The notes beneath the pieces were generated by a model. That model worked only from the letters and a program-made list of their open reading frames with translations, did no database searches and was not told where the DNA came from. Below, piece by piece: positions 35,566 through 44,613 of a stretch of 64,000 nt of DNA. This stretch comes from Hymenobacter glacialis (GTDB lineage: Bacteria; Bacteroidota; Bacteroidia; Cytophagales; Hymenobacteraceae), in the NCBI RefSeq assembly GCF_001816165.1, contig NZ_MDZC01000079.1, positions 62,001-126,000 on the forward strand, read 5' to 3'. The position numbers were made by a program, and so were the translations under genes. The number at the start of each line of letters is the position of its first letter. Position 1 is the stretch's first letter.

Positions 35566-36768
35566 ATGAACCTTGTAGCCTCCGAATCCATTTCGCGCCT
35601 CGCCACCTTGCATTGCTCGGCCTGCGGCACGTCCTATTCTGCCTTCGAATTGCAGCGCGTTTCCGCCTGCTGCAGCCTGCCGCTGGTGGCCGGCTACGAC
35701 CTGCACGAGCCGTTGAGCCGTGATGTTATCGACCAGGCCGATTCGTCGATGTGGCGCTACGGGGCGCTGCTGCCGCTACTCCACGAAAAAAACAAAGTGA
35801 CCCTGGGCGAGGGCATGACTCCCATGCTCCACCTGCCGCGCTTGGCCGCGCGCCACGAGCTGTCTTCCCTGCTGCTAAAGGACGAAGGCCAAAATCCCAC
35901 CGGCTCGTTTAAGGCGCGCGGCCTTGGCATGGCCATTTCCAAAGCCAAAGAACTGGGCGTAGATGGCTGCATCATTCCCACGGCCGGCAATGCCGGCGTG
36001 GCCATGGCCGCCTACTGCGCCCGCGCCGGCCTCAAGGCCGTGGTGGTGATGCCGCGCCACACCCCGCAGGCCTTTAAGGAGGAGTGCTACTGGTACGGAG
36101 CCGAAGTGGAACTGGTGGATGGCCTCATCAGCGACTGCGGGGCCCGCGTGCGCCAGCGCAACGCCAACGGCGCCCTGCTCGACATCTCCACCCTCAAGGA
36201 GCCCTACCGCCTCGAAGGCAAGAAGACCATGGGCTACGAAATAGCCGAACAGCTGAACTGGACGCTGCCCGACGTGCTGCTGTACCCCGCCGGCGGCGGC
36301 ACCGGCCTCATCGGCATCTGGAAAGCCTTCCAGGAAATGAAGCAGCTCGGCTGGCTCGCGCCCGATGTGAAACTGCCCCGCATGGTGGCCGTGCAGGCCG
36401 AAAACTGCTGCCCCCTGCTCGAAACCTACGAGGGCCGCCAAGCCAACTGCCACAGCTACCAAGGCAGCGCTACGCTGGCCAACGGCCTGGCTGTGCCCCA
36501 CCCTTTGGGCGAAAGCATGATGTTGCGCGTGCTCCGCGAATCGAGGGGCACCGTGGTGGGCGTGAGCGATGAAGACATGATGGCCGGTATGCGCGACCTC
36601 GGCAAAGACGAAGGCCTGTTTGTGGCTCCCGAAGGCGGCGCCGTGTGGATGGCCGCCCGCCACCTGCTGGCCACTGGCTGGCTGCACCGCGACGAAAGTG
36701 TGCTGCTCCTGAACACCGGCAGCGGCCAGAAATACATGGAGAACGTGGCCGGCCGTGCCAACGGCTAG
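35566..36768 (+). CDS. thrC: Threonine synthase-type PLP enzyme
   Basis: A 400-residue fold-type II PLP enzyme converting O-phosphohomoserine to threonine. PLP lysine is Lys116 in NPTGSFKARGL. PTAGNAGVAMAAYC binds phosphate and YPAGGGTG anchors the cofactor. Cysteines 17, 20, 35 and 36 near the N-terminus suggest a rubredoxin-like zinc knuckle seen in archaeal-type threonine synthases. No other threonine pathway gene is adjacent. A threonine synthase is the best assignment, but a related beta-replacement enzyme is possible. Confidence 0.85.
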   Translation: MNLVASESISRLATLHCSACGTSYSAFELQRVSACCSLPLVAGYDLHEPLSRDVIDQADSSMWRYGALLPLLHEKNKVTLGEGMTPMLHLPRLAARHELSSLLLKDEGQNPTGSFKARGLGMAISKAKELGVDGCIIPTAGNAGVAMAAYCARAGLKAVVVMPRHTPQAFKEECYWYGAEVELVDGLISDCGARVRQRNANGALLDISTLKEPYRLEGKKTMGYEIAEQLNWTLPDVLLYPAGGGTGLIGIWKAFQEMKQLGWLAPDVKLPRMVAVQAENCCPLLETYEGRQANCHSYQGSATLANGLAVPHPLGESMMLRVLRESRGTVVGVSDEDMMAGMRDLGKDEGLFVAPEGGAVWMAARHLLATGWLHRDESVLLLNTGSGQKYMENVAGRANG

Positions 36769-36905
36769 TCGTTCGGAAGGCAACGTGTTGCATGTAGCCA
36801 CTTCAACCTATCCCGTGGTTGGCAGGGCACTTCGAGCTCCCAGGCGGGGCACAGCTTGCGGTGGATTCGGCGAACCGCATGCCATTCGCTGTGCTACGTT
36901 TGTAC

Positions 36906-37799
36906 TTATTGGGTTGCACTAACACGCGGCATTTGCCAGTTGCGCCCTATCAGTTTGAGCAGCGTTCGGCGCCACGAGGGCAGGTTGCGGTATCTCATCT
37001 CGGCTTCATGTAACTCTTTGATGTTCAGCTCTATCATCTGGTTGTAGAATTCTTCCAGGGACTGTCCGGCGTGTTCGCGGAACACGCGGGCCAGCAGCGG
37101 GCGGGCCGCCTTCAAATTCCAGTAGTGCACCACGTAGGGAGCCGCCTCAACCACCGCGCGGTCGGCACCAAACCACAGGCTGAAAGCCAACTGCTCCATT
37201 ATGTGCTTGTTATAAGTGGCGTACAGCTGGTCGGCCAGGTCTACCACTTCCGGTAGTCTCTCGGCAGCCGCCGATGTCATTCCGATAACCCCGGAGTTAT
37301 ACAACAGCGTGCGTTCATCAACGAAGTAGCGCTGGGTACCAACCGGAAATGCGTGCCCCTTCAGGTGCTTGTGTACTTTGCGACTCAGCAGATTTCCCGC
37401 CGCTAGCCGGCCTTCGCTGACGTGCATAACGTACTTCCCCTGCTCTACCTCCTTAAACAGCGGTTCAGGGTCGGCTTGCCAGATGGTATCGGTATCAACA
37501 AAAAGCAGGTTGCCGGGGTAGTATTGTGCCGCGTGGCCCAGCACCCCTATTTTCAAAAGATAGACCTTGTTGCTGTTGCCGCGCCAGTTTTGCCATTGGG
37601 CAGAGGAAACAGCCGGATACACAACCTCGTTTCGTTCCCCGAGCACTTGCCGGAATGCAGCCTCCGAGTCGGTGTAAATCAGCACCTGGGCCGGCTTATG
37701 AGCGACTTTGTAATAGGAAAGCAGGCTATAAATGGCCTCCGCGTGCAACTCATCCGAGCCGTAAGCAAGATAAATCAGGGAGCAGGGCACCTCTGGCAT
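36906..37799 (-). CDS. Nucleotide-sugar glycosyltransferase (DXD type)
   Basis: This 297-residue cytosolic GT-A glycosyltransferase-like protein starts MPEVPCSLIYLAYGSDELHA. The DXD-type metal/nucleotide-sugar motif is in LLFVDTDTIWQADPEP. A later region (LLYNSGVIGMTSAAAERLP) resembles GT8-related enzymes. It is convergent with thrC and near a GT4 gene, so it may act on surface polysaccharide or glycoprotein sugars. Donor and acceptor cannot be named. Confidence 0.8.
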   Translation of the reverse strand: MPEVPCSLIYLAYGSDELHAEAIYSLLSYYKVAHKPAQVLIYTDSEAAFRQVLGERNEVVYPAVSSAQWQNWRGNSNKVYLLKIGVLGHAAQYYPGNLLFVDTDTIWQADPEPLFKEVEQGKYVMHVSEGRLAAGNLLSRKVHKHLKGHAFPVGTQRYFVDERTLLYNSGVIGMTSAAAERLPEVVDLADQLYATYNKHIMEQLAFSLWFGADRAVVEAAPYVVHYWNLKAARPLLARVFREHAGQSLEEFYNQMIELNIKELHEAEMRYRNLPSWRRTLLKLIGRNWQMPRVSATQ

Positions 37800-38119
37800 A
37801 ATTCACGTGGTCAGGAGTTGCGTTTTGCAGCATAGACAATTATGTCTGTAGCGTCTTAAACGACCGGGCCGGTTGGTCAAAAGTACAAGTTCGTCAAGAG
37901 AAATAGGCTTTGGGCGAGACGTAATCTGTGGCGTCTCTGCATTCCTTACATTACCCTTGGTGCCTCGCTAGGTCATAATTGAAGCTTGAATTAAATTGAC
38001 GGTGTCATGAATTTAACTGGTACCAAAAGTCGCGCGCCGCGCCTGATAAGGGCTTCGAGTTCTGAGGCGGGATTGACTAAATTTGCTGTGAAACCACCCG
38101 TAGCTGCCTTTTTTCTGCC
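37800..38119. other. Intergenic region between divergent glycosyltransferases
   Basis: About 320 bp without a convincing ORF, repeat or RNA gene. It should contain both divergent promoters, but no clear TTG/TAnnTTTG pair was found. Confidence 0.4.
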
Positions 38120-39256
38120 GTGACTCAGCCTTTTCCCATCTCGTTGTTGTGCCTGTCGAGCAGTTGGGGAGGGCTGGAGTTGAATACCGTTCGCTTTGCA
38201 GGCTGGATGACGCAAAGAGGCTGGCCGGTGCAACTCATAACCCTGCCAGATTCGCCAATTGCGGCCCGGGGGCATGAGCTGAATCTGCCGGTGGCGCTGC
38301 TCCGCAACCCGTGGAAGGCAGTCGATTTCCCGGCCGCAGCTAGCCTCGGCAGCATTCTCGAAAAATTCAAAACCAAGGCCCTTATCGTCACCCGCAACGG
38401 CGATTTGGGGCTGGCAGTGCTGTGCAAAAAATGGCATTTGCCCTCGTTGCGGCTGCTTTACCAGCAGCACATGCAGCTGGGGCTGGCCAAGCGCGGCTTG
38501 GTGCACACCCTGCGCTACCGTGCCCTCGACGCCTGGCTGACGCCCTTGCACCGGCTGGCTCAGGAAGTGCTCGAAAAAACCCGTTTGCCGGCCGCCCGCC
38601 TGCACGTGGTGCCGCTGGGCATTGAGTTGGAAAAGTTTGCTCGCCCCGCATTCTCCCAGGCCCAGGCCCGCGCGCAGCTGGAGCTGGCGTTGCCAACGCA
38701 AGCAGTGCTCCTGGGGCTTATTGGCCGGTTCGATGACGGGAAAGGGCAGGACTTTGTGGTGGAGGCGGTGGCGGCGCTACGCCAGCGCCATCCGCAAGTG
38801 CACCTGCTTTTTGTGGGCGAGTCGACCCGCAACGAGGGCAACGCCTACCGCGAGGCTGTGTTGGCGCGCGTGCAGGCCCTGGGCCTGGCCGATGCCGTGC
38901 ACGTGCGGGCCTTCGCGCCGCAGCCCGAAGTAGCCTACCGCGCCCTTGATATTTCCATCACGGCTTCCGTCAACGAAACCTACGGCATGGTGACCATTGA
39001 GGCCATGGCCGCAGGCCTGCCCGTGGTGGCTTCGGCCACCGGCGGCACGCTCGAAATAGTGGACGATGGCCGCACCGGTTTGCTGTTTCCGTTGCGCGAC
39101 AAGCCTGCTTTTTGCGCCGCCGTCGAACGGTTGCTCCACGACCCCGCCCTGGCCCGGCAGTTGGGCCAGCAAGCCCAGACGGAGGCGCTGGCCAAGTATT
39201 CCCACCATCACCAGTGCGAATTGACGGAGCGTGTGTTGTTCGACGTGGTGAGGTAG
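38120..39256 (+). CDS. Glycosyltransferase family 4
   Basis: A 378-residue GT-B enzyme starting at GTG 38120 (MTQPFPISLLCLSSSWGGLE). The N-terminal WGGLELNTVRFAGWM loop and the C-terminal nucleotide-sugar site (SVNETYGMVTIEAMAAGLPV, GGTLEIVDDGRTGLLFP) with its EX7E-type glutamates are typical of GT4. It probably transfers a sugar onto lipid-linked or polysaccharide intermediates at the cytoplasmic face of the membrane. The start codon is the only one near the conserved region. Confidence 0.9.
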   Translation: MTQPFPISLLCLSSSWGGLELNTVRFAGWMTQRGWPVQLITLPDSPIAARGHELNLPVALLRNPWKAVDFPAAASLGSILEKFKTKALIVTRNGDLGLAVLCKKWHLPSLRLLYQQHMQLGLAKRGLVHTLRYRALDAWLTPLHRLAQEVLEKTRLPAARLHVVPLGIELEKFARPAFSQAQARAQLELALPTQAVLLGLIGRFDDGKGQDFVVEAVAALRQRHPQVHLLFVGESTRNEGNAYREAVLARVQALGLADAVHVRAFAPQPEVAYRALDISITASVNETYGMVTIEAMAAGLPVVASATGGTLEIVDDGRTGLLFPLRDKPAFCAAVERLLHDPALARQLGQQAQTEALAKYSHHHQCELTERVLFDVVR

Positions 39257-39447
39257 CCACTTTACTGCACTTCGGAACGGCAAGGCCACTGGCCCGATTC
39301 TGCCAACGCGCCCGCAACCCTAAATGCCACTTGGCTGGCCTGCTAGCTCGCCTCAACACCACGTCCACTTTGTAAGCGGTATGGTATGCCAGTTCCACAG
39401 AACGACGCGGCGTTGAGGTGAAGACTGAATGCGGACGAAAAATGGGG

Positions 39448-40221
39448 CTACGCCTCGTCAAAAAGAGTGGGAGCGCGGGGACTCATCCGGGCCTGTCCAA
39501 ACGGGCACTGGTCCAGCACTGCGCAGCGGCCGCAGGCGGGGGTATGGAAGTAGCAGCATTTCTGCCCGTGGAACATGAGGGCCTCGTGGTGGTCGTACAC
39601 TTGCTGGGCATCCCAACCTTCAGGCAATAGGGCTTCCAGTATCTTGTGGGCAGGGCCTTCGCCCACTTTGGGGCCAATAAGCGCCAAGCGCTGGGCCACG
39701 CGGTGGTGGTGGCTATCCACAGGCATTGCCGGTATGCGCAAGGAGCTAAAAAGCAGAGTAGCCGCGCTGGTTTTGGGTCCCACGCCGCTGATGCTCTCCA
39801 GCCACGCCCGTGCTTCGGGAATGGGCATTTCGGCCAGGAAATCCAACGAGCACGGCGCCTCCGTGCCGCAGCGCTCCTTTATTTCGCGTAGTACTGCTTG
39901 AATGCGTGGTGCCTTCTGCTCAGGCCAGGTGCACGCCCGGAGGGCGTGCTGCACGTCCTCGACCGGTGCTTCCAGCACGGCCTCCCAGGTGGGGAACGTG
40001 GCGCGCAGCGTCTGGTAGGCGCGGTGCGAATCGGCGTTTTTGGTGCGGTGCGAGAGCAGCGCGCTCACCAGTTCGCTCAGCGGGTCTTTGGTGCTGAAGA
40101 AGGGGAACGGTGCCCCATATTCGGCGCACAGCCGGCCGTGCACCAACAGGGTTTTGGCCTGGCGCACGGCAACATCCGCAGCCAATGCCTCGGCGGTAAT
40201 AAGGGAAGCGGCTGCTTTCAT
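39448..40221 (-). CDS. Endonuclease III-family DNA glycosylase
   Basis: A 257-residue HhH-GPD protein. LESISGVGPKTSAATLLFSS holds catalytic Lys150, and PVDSHHHRVAQRL holds Asp169. The cluster ligands Cys223, Cys230, Cys233 and Cys239 fit C-x6-C-x2-C-x5-C, so a 4Fe-4S cluster is expected. It removes oxidised pyrimidines or cleaves AP sites in base excision repair. It is somewhat longer at the N-terminus than E. coli Nth (211 residues), and VDSHHHRV differs from the usual VDTHVFRV, so it may be a paralog with shifted specificity. Confidence 0.88.
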   Translation of the reverse strand: MKAAASLITAEALAADVAVRQAKTLLVHGRLCAEYGAPFPFFSTKDPLSELVSALLSHRTKNADSHRAYQTLRATFPTWEAVLEAPVEDVQHALRACTWPEQKAPRIQAVLREIKERCGTEAPCSLDFLAEMPIPEARAWLESISGVGPKTSAATLLFSSLRIPAMPVDSHHHRVAQRLALIGPKVGEGPAHKILEALLPEGWDAQQVYDHHEALMFHGQKCCYFHTPACGRCAVLDQCPFGQARMSPRAPTLFDEA

Positions 40222-40352
40222 GCTACGCCTACGCGCACAACGAGTGCGTGGGTTGCCTTTTGAGGGAGACGAGGGTTGGTTGTTCTTGAGAAAGGGGATT
40301 GTCAGTCAATAGATTGGGGCTATTCAGGAAGTTTTTATGACTGCTGTGGCAC

Positions 40353-40378
40353 GTCATGCTTCGGCTGCGCTCAGCATC
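40353..40378. repeat. Fragment of family-A palindromic repeat
   Basis: GTCATGCTTCGGCTGCGCTCAGCATC keeps one end and the adjoining arm (like the copy at 8081). The right end is CAGCATCAGG rather than CAGCATGAC. The remainder is lost. Confidence 0.6.
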
Positions 40379-40429
40379 AGGGTCTGCTGGTATTCCTAGC
40401 GCTCCCGCACTTGCCCCTCACCCCTGCAC

Positions 40430-41397
40430 TTACCGAACCGAGTTGTACAGGCTGATGGCTTGGCGCTGGTTACTGGCCTGCTTGCCTTGCAGCACAATGG
40501 GCACAATGAGCACTGGCAGCGCCGCATACACCAGCGGCGAAATAGCCTGACCCGAGTCGGAGGGCCGCAACGACTGCAGCAGGCCGGCCACCATTAGGCC
40601 GCCGCCCACAACGTAACTGGCTACGGTGAGGCGCTGGTACCGGCGCGAGTCGAATAGCAGCTGCTGAGCGCCGGCGTTGTCGGTGGTAGCCAGCATGAGG
40701 TTGCGGCTGTTCAGGTCTTGAATGGGCCCGTTGTCCTTGGAGAAGTACTCCGTTTTCACGGTGCGGTAGCCCCCGTAGGGGTAGCCGCCCATGCCGTAGC
40801 CCCCGTAGCCGTACCGCCCGTAGCCGGGGTTGCCAAAGCCGCCGGGGCCCGAGTTGTACTGCGATGAGGTGATAGAATAGAGGCTGATGCGGCCCGTTTT
40901 GTCGCGCCGCAGCGTGGCCTCACGCGTGGAATTGGGCAGCGTGGTGCGCACGTAGTGGCCCGTCTCGTCTTCATAGAAGCCCACTTCGCCCAAGTCAAGC
41001 TTGCGCTGGCCATCCAGCAGCAGGTACGACCGCCCAAACAGCGGCGATTTTATCTCCACATCGGAAGCGTTGTAGAGCATGCCGTTTTTCAGCCCCACCT
41101 GAAACCGGGTGGGTTGAGAGTTGTTGCCGGGCAGCTGGCCCGCCCGTGCGGGCGCATACACGGGGGCCGGGGCTGCCATGGGGGCGGGCAGCGGGGCCGT
41201 CACGGTGGCGCGGCGGGTGGTGTCAGGGGGGGTGTCGGCACAGTATCGAGCTGGCGGGGAACCGGGGCCGGGCGGGGCCGGACCGGGGCGGGCAGAGACG
41301 GGGGCGCCCCCAGCTGACGGGGGGGCTCATCCTGGGCCTGCACGGCCGACCCTGCGAACAACACTAGGAACGCCGGAAAAAGAACGGGGAATTTCAT
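40430..41397 (-). pseudogene. Secreted/membrane protein gene interrupted by a G7/C7-tract frameshift
   Basis: From ATG 41397 the frame has a signal peptide (MKFPVLFPAFLVLFAG to VQAQ) and a proline-rich stretch, and runs through the C7 tract (41226-41232) into a stop at about 41200. The next frame, to 40430, continues with ATVTAPLPAPMAAPAPVYAP, then GGFGNPGYGRYGYGGYG and a C-terminal hydrophobic segment. One extra C (or two fewer) would join them into a protein of about 322 residues. This may be a sequencing error, phase variation or a true mutation. The downstream part alone would start at GTG 41203. Confidence 0.65.
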
Positions 41398-41706
41398 AGT
41401 AAGGACCAACGGAGTGGGAAGGGAACTGGACAAGGTACCAACGCCCGGCAAATATGGGAGGCCCGCCCCAAAAAGCGTGCCCGCACATTGGCACGGTCCC
41501 AACGCAAACCATTGGCAGGAAGTGTGAATTCCAGTGTCCGTTACCAAAATATCCTTCCCCGAACACACCTGCGCGGTTGCCAACCATCTCAAGCCTGCGC
41601 AGGTACTGCCTTTTGCCGGGAGAACTACCAAAAAGGCAGTAAGCAAAAAAACGCCTCAGCCGCTTCCTGTGAGGACCGGTGAGGCGTTCGTTTACTCGGC
41701 CGCAGG
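41398..41706. other. Intergenic region with terminator
   Basis: About 310 bp. It holds the terminator at 41645-41688 and no ORF I would support. The remainder (41398-41640) probably includes the promoter of the frameshifted gene. Confidence 0.4.
41645..41688 (-). terminator. Terminator of the response-regulator gene
   Basis: AACGCCTCA and TGAGGCGTT pair around a ~21-base loop, and the minus-strand transcript ends in a T run (the A7 tract at 41645). It lies 19 bp from the stop of the response-regulator gene. Confidence 0.75.
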
Positions 41707-42117
41707 CTAGTTGAGAAGTTTCTCGAGCAGGCTCAGGCTATCGGCCAGGTCGGTGGTGCTTTCAAAGTCCAAGGGCTTCAGAATGTAGCCGCTCACGCCC
41801 AGCTTTTCGGCGCTAAGGCGGTCCACGTCCATGCTGGACGTGGTGGTGATGAACACCGGAATGTGATGAAATTCGGGATTGCCGCGCAGCTCCGTCAGGA
41901 ATTCAATGCCGTTCATGCGGGGCATGTTCAAATCCAGCAGAATTACCTCGGGCAGGGGGCGCAGGGCTTCGGCGCCGTTGCGCCCCAGCAGCAAATCCAG
42001 CGCTTCTTCGCCGTTGAATGCCGTGTGCAGCTGGTGCGGCACATTAAACTTGGCGAAGGATTTCTCCGCCGTCATGGTATCAAAAATGTCATCCTCAACA
42101 AGTAGAACGGAACGCAT
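41707..42117 (-). CDS. Single-domain response regulator
   Basis: A 136-residue receiver domain starting MRSVLLVEDDIFDTMTAEKS. Acidic pocket Glu8/Asp9/Asp10, phospho-acceptor Asp62 in ILLDLNMPRMNG, switch Thr/Ser in ITTTSSMD and Lys114 in ILKPLDF are present. No output domain follows, so it works by protein-protein contact, like Rcp1-type regulators. It is encoded 100 bp downstream of the CHASE3 kinase, which is its likely partner. Confidence 0.93.
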   Translation of the reverse strand: MRSVLLVEDDIFDTMTAEKSFAKFNVPHQLHTAFNGEEALDLLLGRNGAEALRPLPEVILLDLNMPRMNGIEFLTELRGNPEFHHIPVFITTTSSMDVDRLSAEKLGVSGYILKPLDFESTTDLADSLSLLEKLLN

Positions 42118-42217
42118 ACAACACAAAAATAAGGTAAGGTTCGCAGGGAACCAGCCACAACCGTGGTCAAACTAAACAAGCCCAAACCCCAACCGTTGGG
42201 TTCCCTCCCAGCCAGGT

Positions 42218-43708
42218 TTACTTTGGCCAGGTAAAGATAAAGCCCGTTCCCTGGCCCGGCGCCGACTCGACCCGAATGGAGCCCTGGTGCTCGTCAATTA
42301 TCTTTTGCACAATGCTCAAGCCAATGCCCGTGCTTTCGGCCGTGTGGCGGTCGCGCAGGGTTTGAAACAGTAAAAAAATCTTGTGATGATATTCCGGGGC
42401 AATGCCCGGACCATCGTCCTGTACCCGGAATTCGTAGAAGCGGCCGGTATCGCGGCAGCTCACTTCCAGCTGGCCGGCCCCGCGGTGGTGGTACTTCACA
42501 GCATTGCTGAGCAGGTTGGTGAACACCTGCTGCAGGCCCAGCCGGTTGGTCAGGAAAACCGGCATGTCGGAGCTGGTGCGCAGCGTGAAGTCGGGCGGAA
42601 CCACCAGCTCCGCCACTTCACGCAGCAGCTGGCCCACGTCGACCTGGGTGGCGGTTTGGGCGGTGCGGCCCACGCGGGCATAGGCCAGCAGGCCGTTTAT
42701 GAGGTCTTCGAGGCGGCTCAACCGGCCTTTCATCTGGTCGAGGTAGGTGCGGAGCTTGGGCGAGAGCTCCTCCGACAGCTCGTCCTCAATCCATTTCACA
42801 ATGGTGGTTACCCCGCGCAGGGGCGCCTTCAGGTCGTGGGAGGCCACGTAGGCGAACTGGTCGAGCTCCTGGTTGCGCTTTTCCAGAGCACTAAAGCTGG
42901 CATCCAGCGTCTGGGTCATGCGGTTGAGCGAAGCCGCCAGGCCCCCCAGGTTATCCTCGGCCGTATCGGTGATTTTTACGCTGTAGTCGCCCTGCACCAC
43001 CTGCTCGGCCAGGGCCCGGATTTGGGCAATTCGCAGGCTGACTTCGGCGTTGATATCGGCCAGTTCGCTTTGCAGCCGGCGGTTATCGGCCAGCTCCTGC
43101 ACTATTTTCACCACCAGCCACACCACAATCAGCACCGCAAGCACGGCCGACACCAGCACCACAATGGGAGTGGCTTTTGCAAACACCTCCTGCGTGGCGC
43201 TGCGTTGCGCAAGCAAAGCCATTTCCTGTGTTTGAATCCGATTGTAAAGGGAACGCACCTGGCGCAGGGTCTGACGGTCGGTATCGAGCGACGTTTGCAT
43301 GGCCGACTTGCTCATCGAGCTGGTCAACTGCGTCAGCGGCCGCAGAATACGGAATTCCTGCTCTACCAGCCCGCGCAGCGAGTCGAGGCGGGCCTGCTGG
43401 GTCGAGTTGTCGGCAGTTAGCTTATCCAGCCGCTCCAGGCTATTCGGCAACTCGTTGGTGGCCAGACTGAAGGGGCGGAGGTAGGCGGTGTCGCCGGTGA
43501 GGATGTAGCCGCGCACCCCCGCCTGGGCGTCCTTGAGTACGGCCGTCACATTGGCTACCTGCTGCATCACTTGGTACGTGTGCTCCACCCGTCGGGTCTG
43601 CACGCCCAGGCCGCGAATGCTCCAGAACGAGGCCGCGGCGGTGAGCAGCAGAATGCCCACGGCCAGTACCAGGCCGACAATAATCTTGGGGTCAATTTTT
43701 GATTTCAT
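42218..43708 (-). CDS. CHASE3-HAMP sensor histidine kinase
   Basis: A 496-residue membrane kinase with an N-terminal transmembrane helix (VGLVLAVGILLLTAAASFW). A periplasmic CHASE3-like domain (GVRGYILTGDTAYLRPFSLA) follows, then a second helix near 185-207 and a HAMP-like linker. The cytosolic kinase has His in LDQFAYVASHDLKAPLRG. ATP-binding boxes are VFTNLLSNAVKYHH, QDDGPGIAPEYHHKIF and GIGLSIVQKIID. It likely phosphorylates the regulator at 41707. Confidence 0.94.
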   Translation of the reverse strand: MKSKIDPKIIVGLVLAVGILLLTAAASFWSIRGLGVQTRRVEHTYQVMQQVANVTAVLKDAQAGVRGYILTGDTAYLRPFSLATNELPNSLERLDKLTADNSTQQARLDSLRGLVEQEFRILRPLTQLTSSMSKSAMQTSLDTDRQTLRQVRSLYNRIQTQEMALLAQRSATQEVFAKATPIVVLVSAVLAVLIVVWLVVKIVQELADNRRLQSELADINAEVSLRIAQIRALAEQVVQGDYSVKITDTAEDNLGGLAASLNRMTQTLDASFSALEKRNQELDQFAYVASHDLKAPLRGVTTIVKWIEDELSEELSPKLRTYLDQMKGRLSRLEDLINGLLAYARVGRTAQTATQVDVGQLLREVAELVVPPDFTLRTSSDMPVFLTNRLGLQQVFTNLLSNAVKYHHRGAGQLEVSCRDTGRFYEFRVQDDGPGIAPEYHHKIFLLFQTLRDRHTAESTGIGLSIVQKIIDEHQGSIRVESAPGQGTGFIFTWPK

Positions 43709-43755
43709 TGGATGCGAAGGTAATGGGCCGCCCTACGCGGGTGCCCGGGGCAGGG

Positions 43756-43785
43756 TTGGGGCCGGCGACTCCGCCCGTATCTTCG
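43756..43785 (+). promoter_or_regulatory. Bacteroidota-type promoter immediately before the TrmH-like gene
   Basis: TTG (43756-43758), a 19-bp spacer and TATCTTCG (43778-43785) match the TTG-N19-TAnnTTTG consensus with one mismatch. The box ends 5 bp before the ATG at 43791, so the transcript would be nearly leaderless. Confidence 0.5.
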
Positions 43786-43790
43786 TGCCC

Positions 43791-44612
43791 ATGCCATTTG
43801 CTCCTTCCGACCGCCTCAGTAGCCCCCAAAACCCGCGCATCAAGCAGCTGCTGCGCCTGCAGCAGAAGTCGGCCGAGCGCCGCGCCCTGGGCCTCACCCT
43901 GGTAGAGGGTCTGCGCGAGCTCACCATTGCCGTGGAAGCCGGTGTGGCGGTAGCTACCGTGTATTCGTGCCCCGAACTAGCCGATGGAACCGGGCAGCAA
44001 GACTTGCAGAACCTTATTTCTGGTTTGGATAGCGCGCCCGAATGGTTTGAGGTGACCAAGCCCGTTTTTGAAAAAGTAGCTTACCGCGAAGGTTCCGACG
44101 GCCTGCTGGCCGTGCTGCGCACCCCTGCCCGCACCCTGGCCGACCTGCGGCTGCCGCCCAATCCGCTCGTCATCGTGCTCGAAGCCGTGGAGAAGCCTGG
44201 CAACCTCGGCGCCATCCTCCGCACCGCCGACGCCGCCCCGGTCGATGCCGTGCTCATCGGCGACCCGCGCACCGATTTGTTCAACCCCAACGTTATTCGG
44301 GCCAGCATCGGGTGCGTGTTCACGGTGCCCACTGTGGCCGCGCCGGTGGCCGATATTCTGGCTTTTCTACAGGGGAAAGGCATTCGGACCTACGCCGCCG
44401 CGCTTGCCCCCGACGCCCGCGACTACACCGCCTGCGATTTCCGTGGCCCCACTGCCCTGGTGATGGGCACCGAAGCCGACGGCCTCACGCCTCAGATGCG
44501 CGCTGCCTGCGACGAAACCATCATCGTGCCCATGCGCGGCCGCATCGATTCGCTCAACGTGAGCGTGGCCACCGCCGTGCTCACATTTGAGGCAGTGCGA
44601 CAGCGCGGGTAG
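43791..44612 (+). CDS. SpoU/TrmH-family RNA 2'-O-methyltransferase
   Basis: A 273-residue SPOUT methyltransferase, started at ATG 43791 (MPFAPSDRLSSPQNPRIKQL). The substrate-binding N-domain (residues ~10-95) is followed by the trefoil-knot domain: VIVLEAVEKPGNLGAILRTA, VMGTEADGLTP and PMRGRIDSLNVSVATAVLTF bind SAM. It methylates ribose in tRNA or 23S rRNA; which one cannot be judged. The frame upstream of 43791 is shadow sequence of the kinase gene. Confidence 0.92.
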   Translation: MPFAPSDRLSSPQNPRIKQLLRLQQKSAERRALGLTLVEGLRELTIAVEAGVAVATVYSCPELADGTGQQDLQNLISGLDSAPEWFEVTKPVFEKVAYREGSDGLLAVLRTPARTLADLRLPPNPLVIVLEAVEKPGNLGAILRTADAAPVDAVLIGDPRTDLFNPNVIRASIGCVFTVPTVAAPVADILAFLQGKGIRTYAAALAPDARDYTACDFRGPTALVMGTEADGLTPQMRAACDETIIVPMRGRIDSLNVSVATAVLTFEAVRQRG

Positions 44613-44613
44613 C

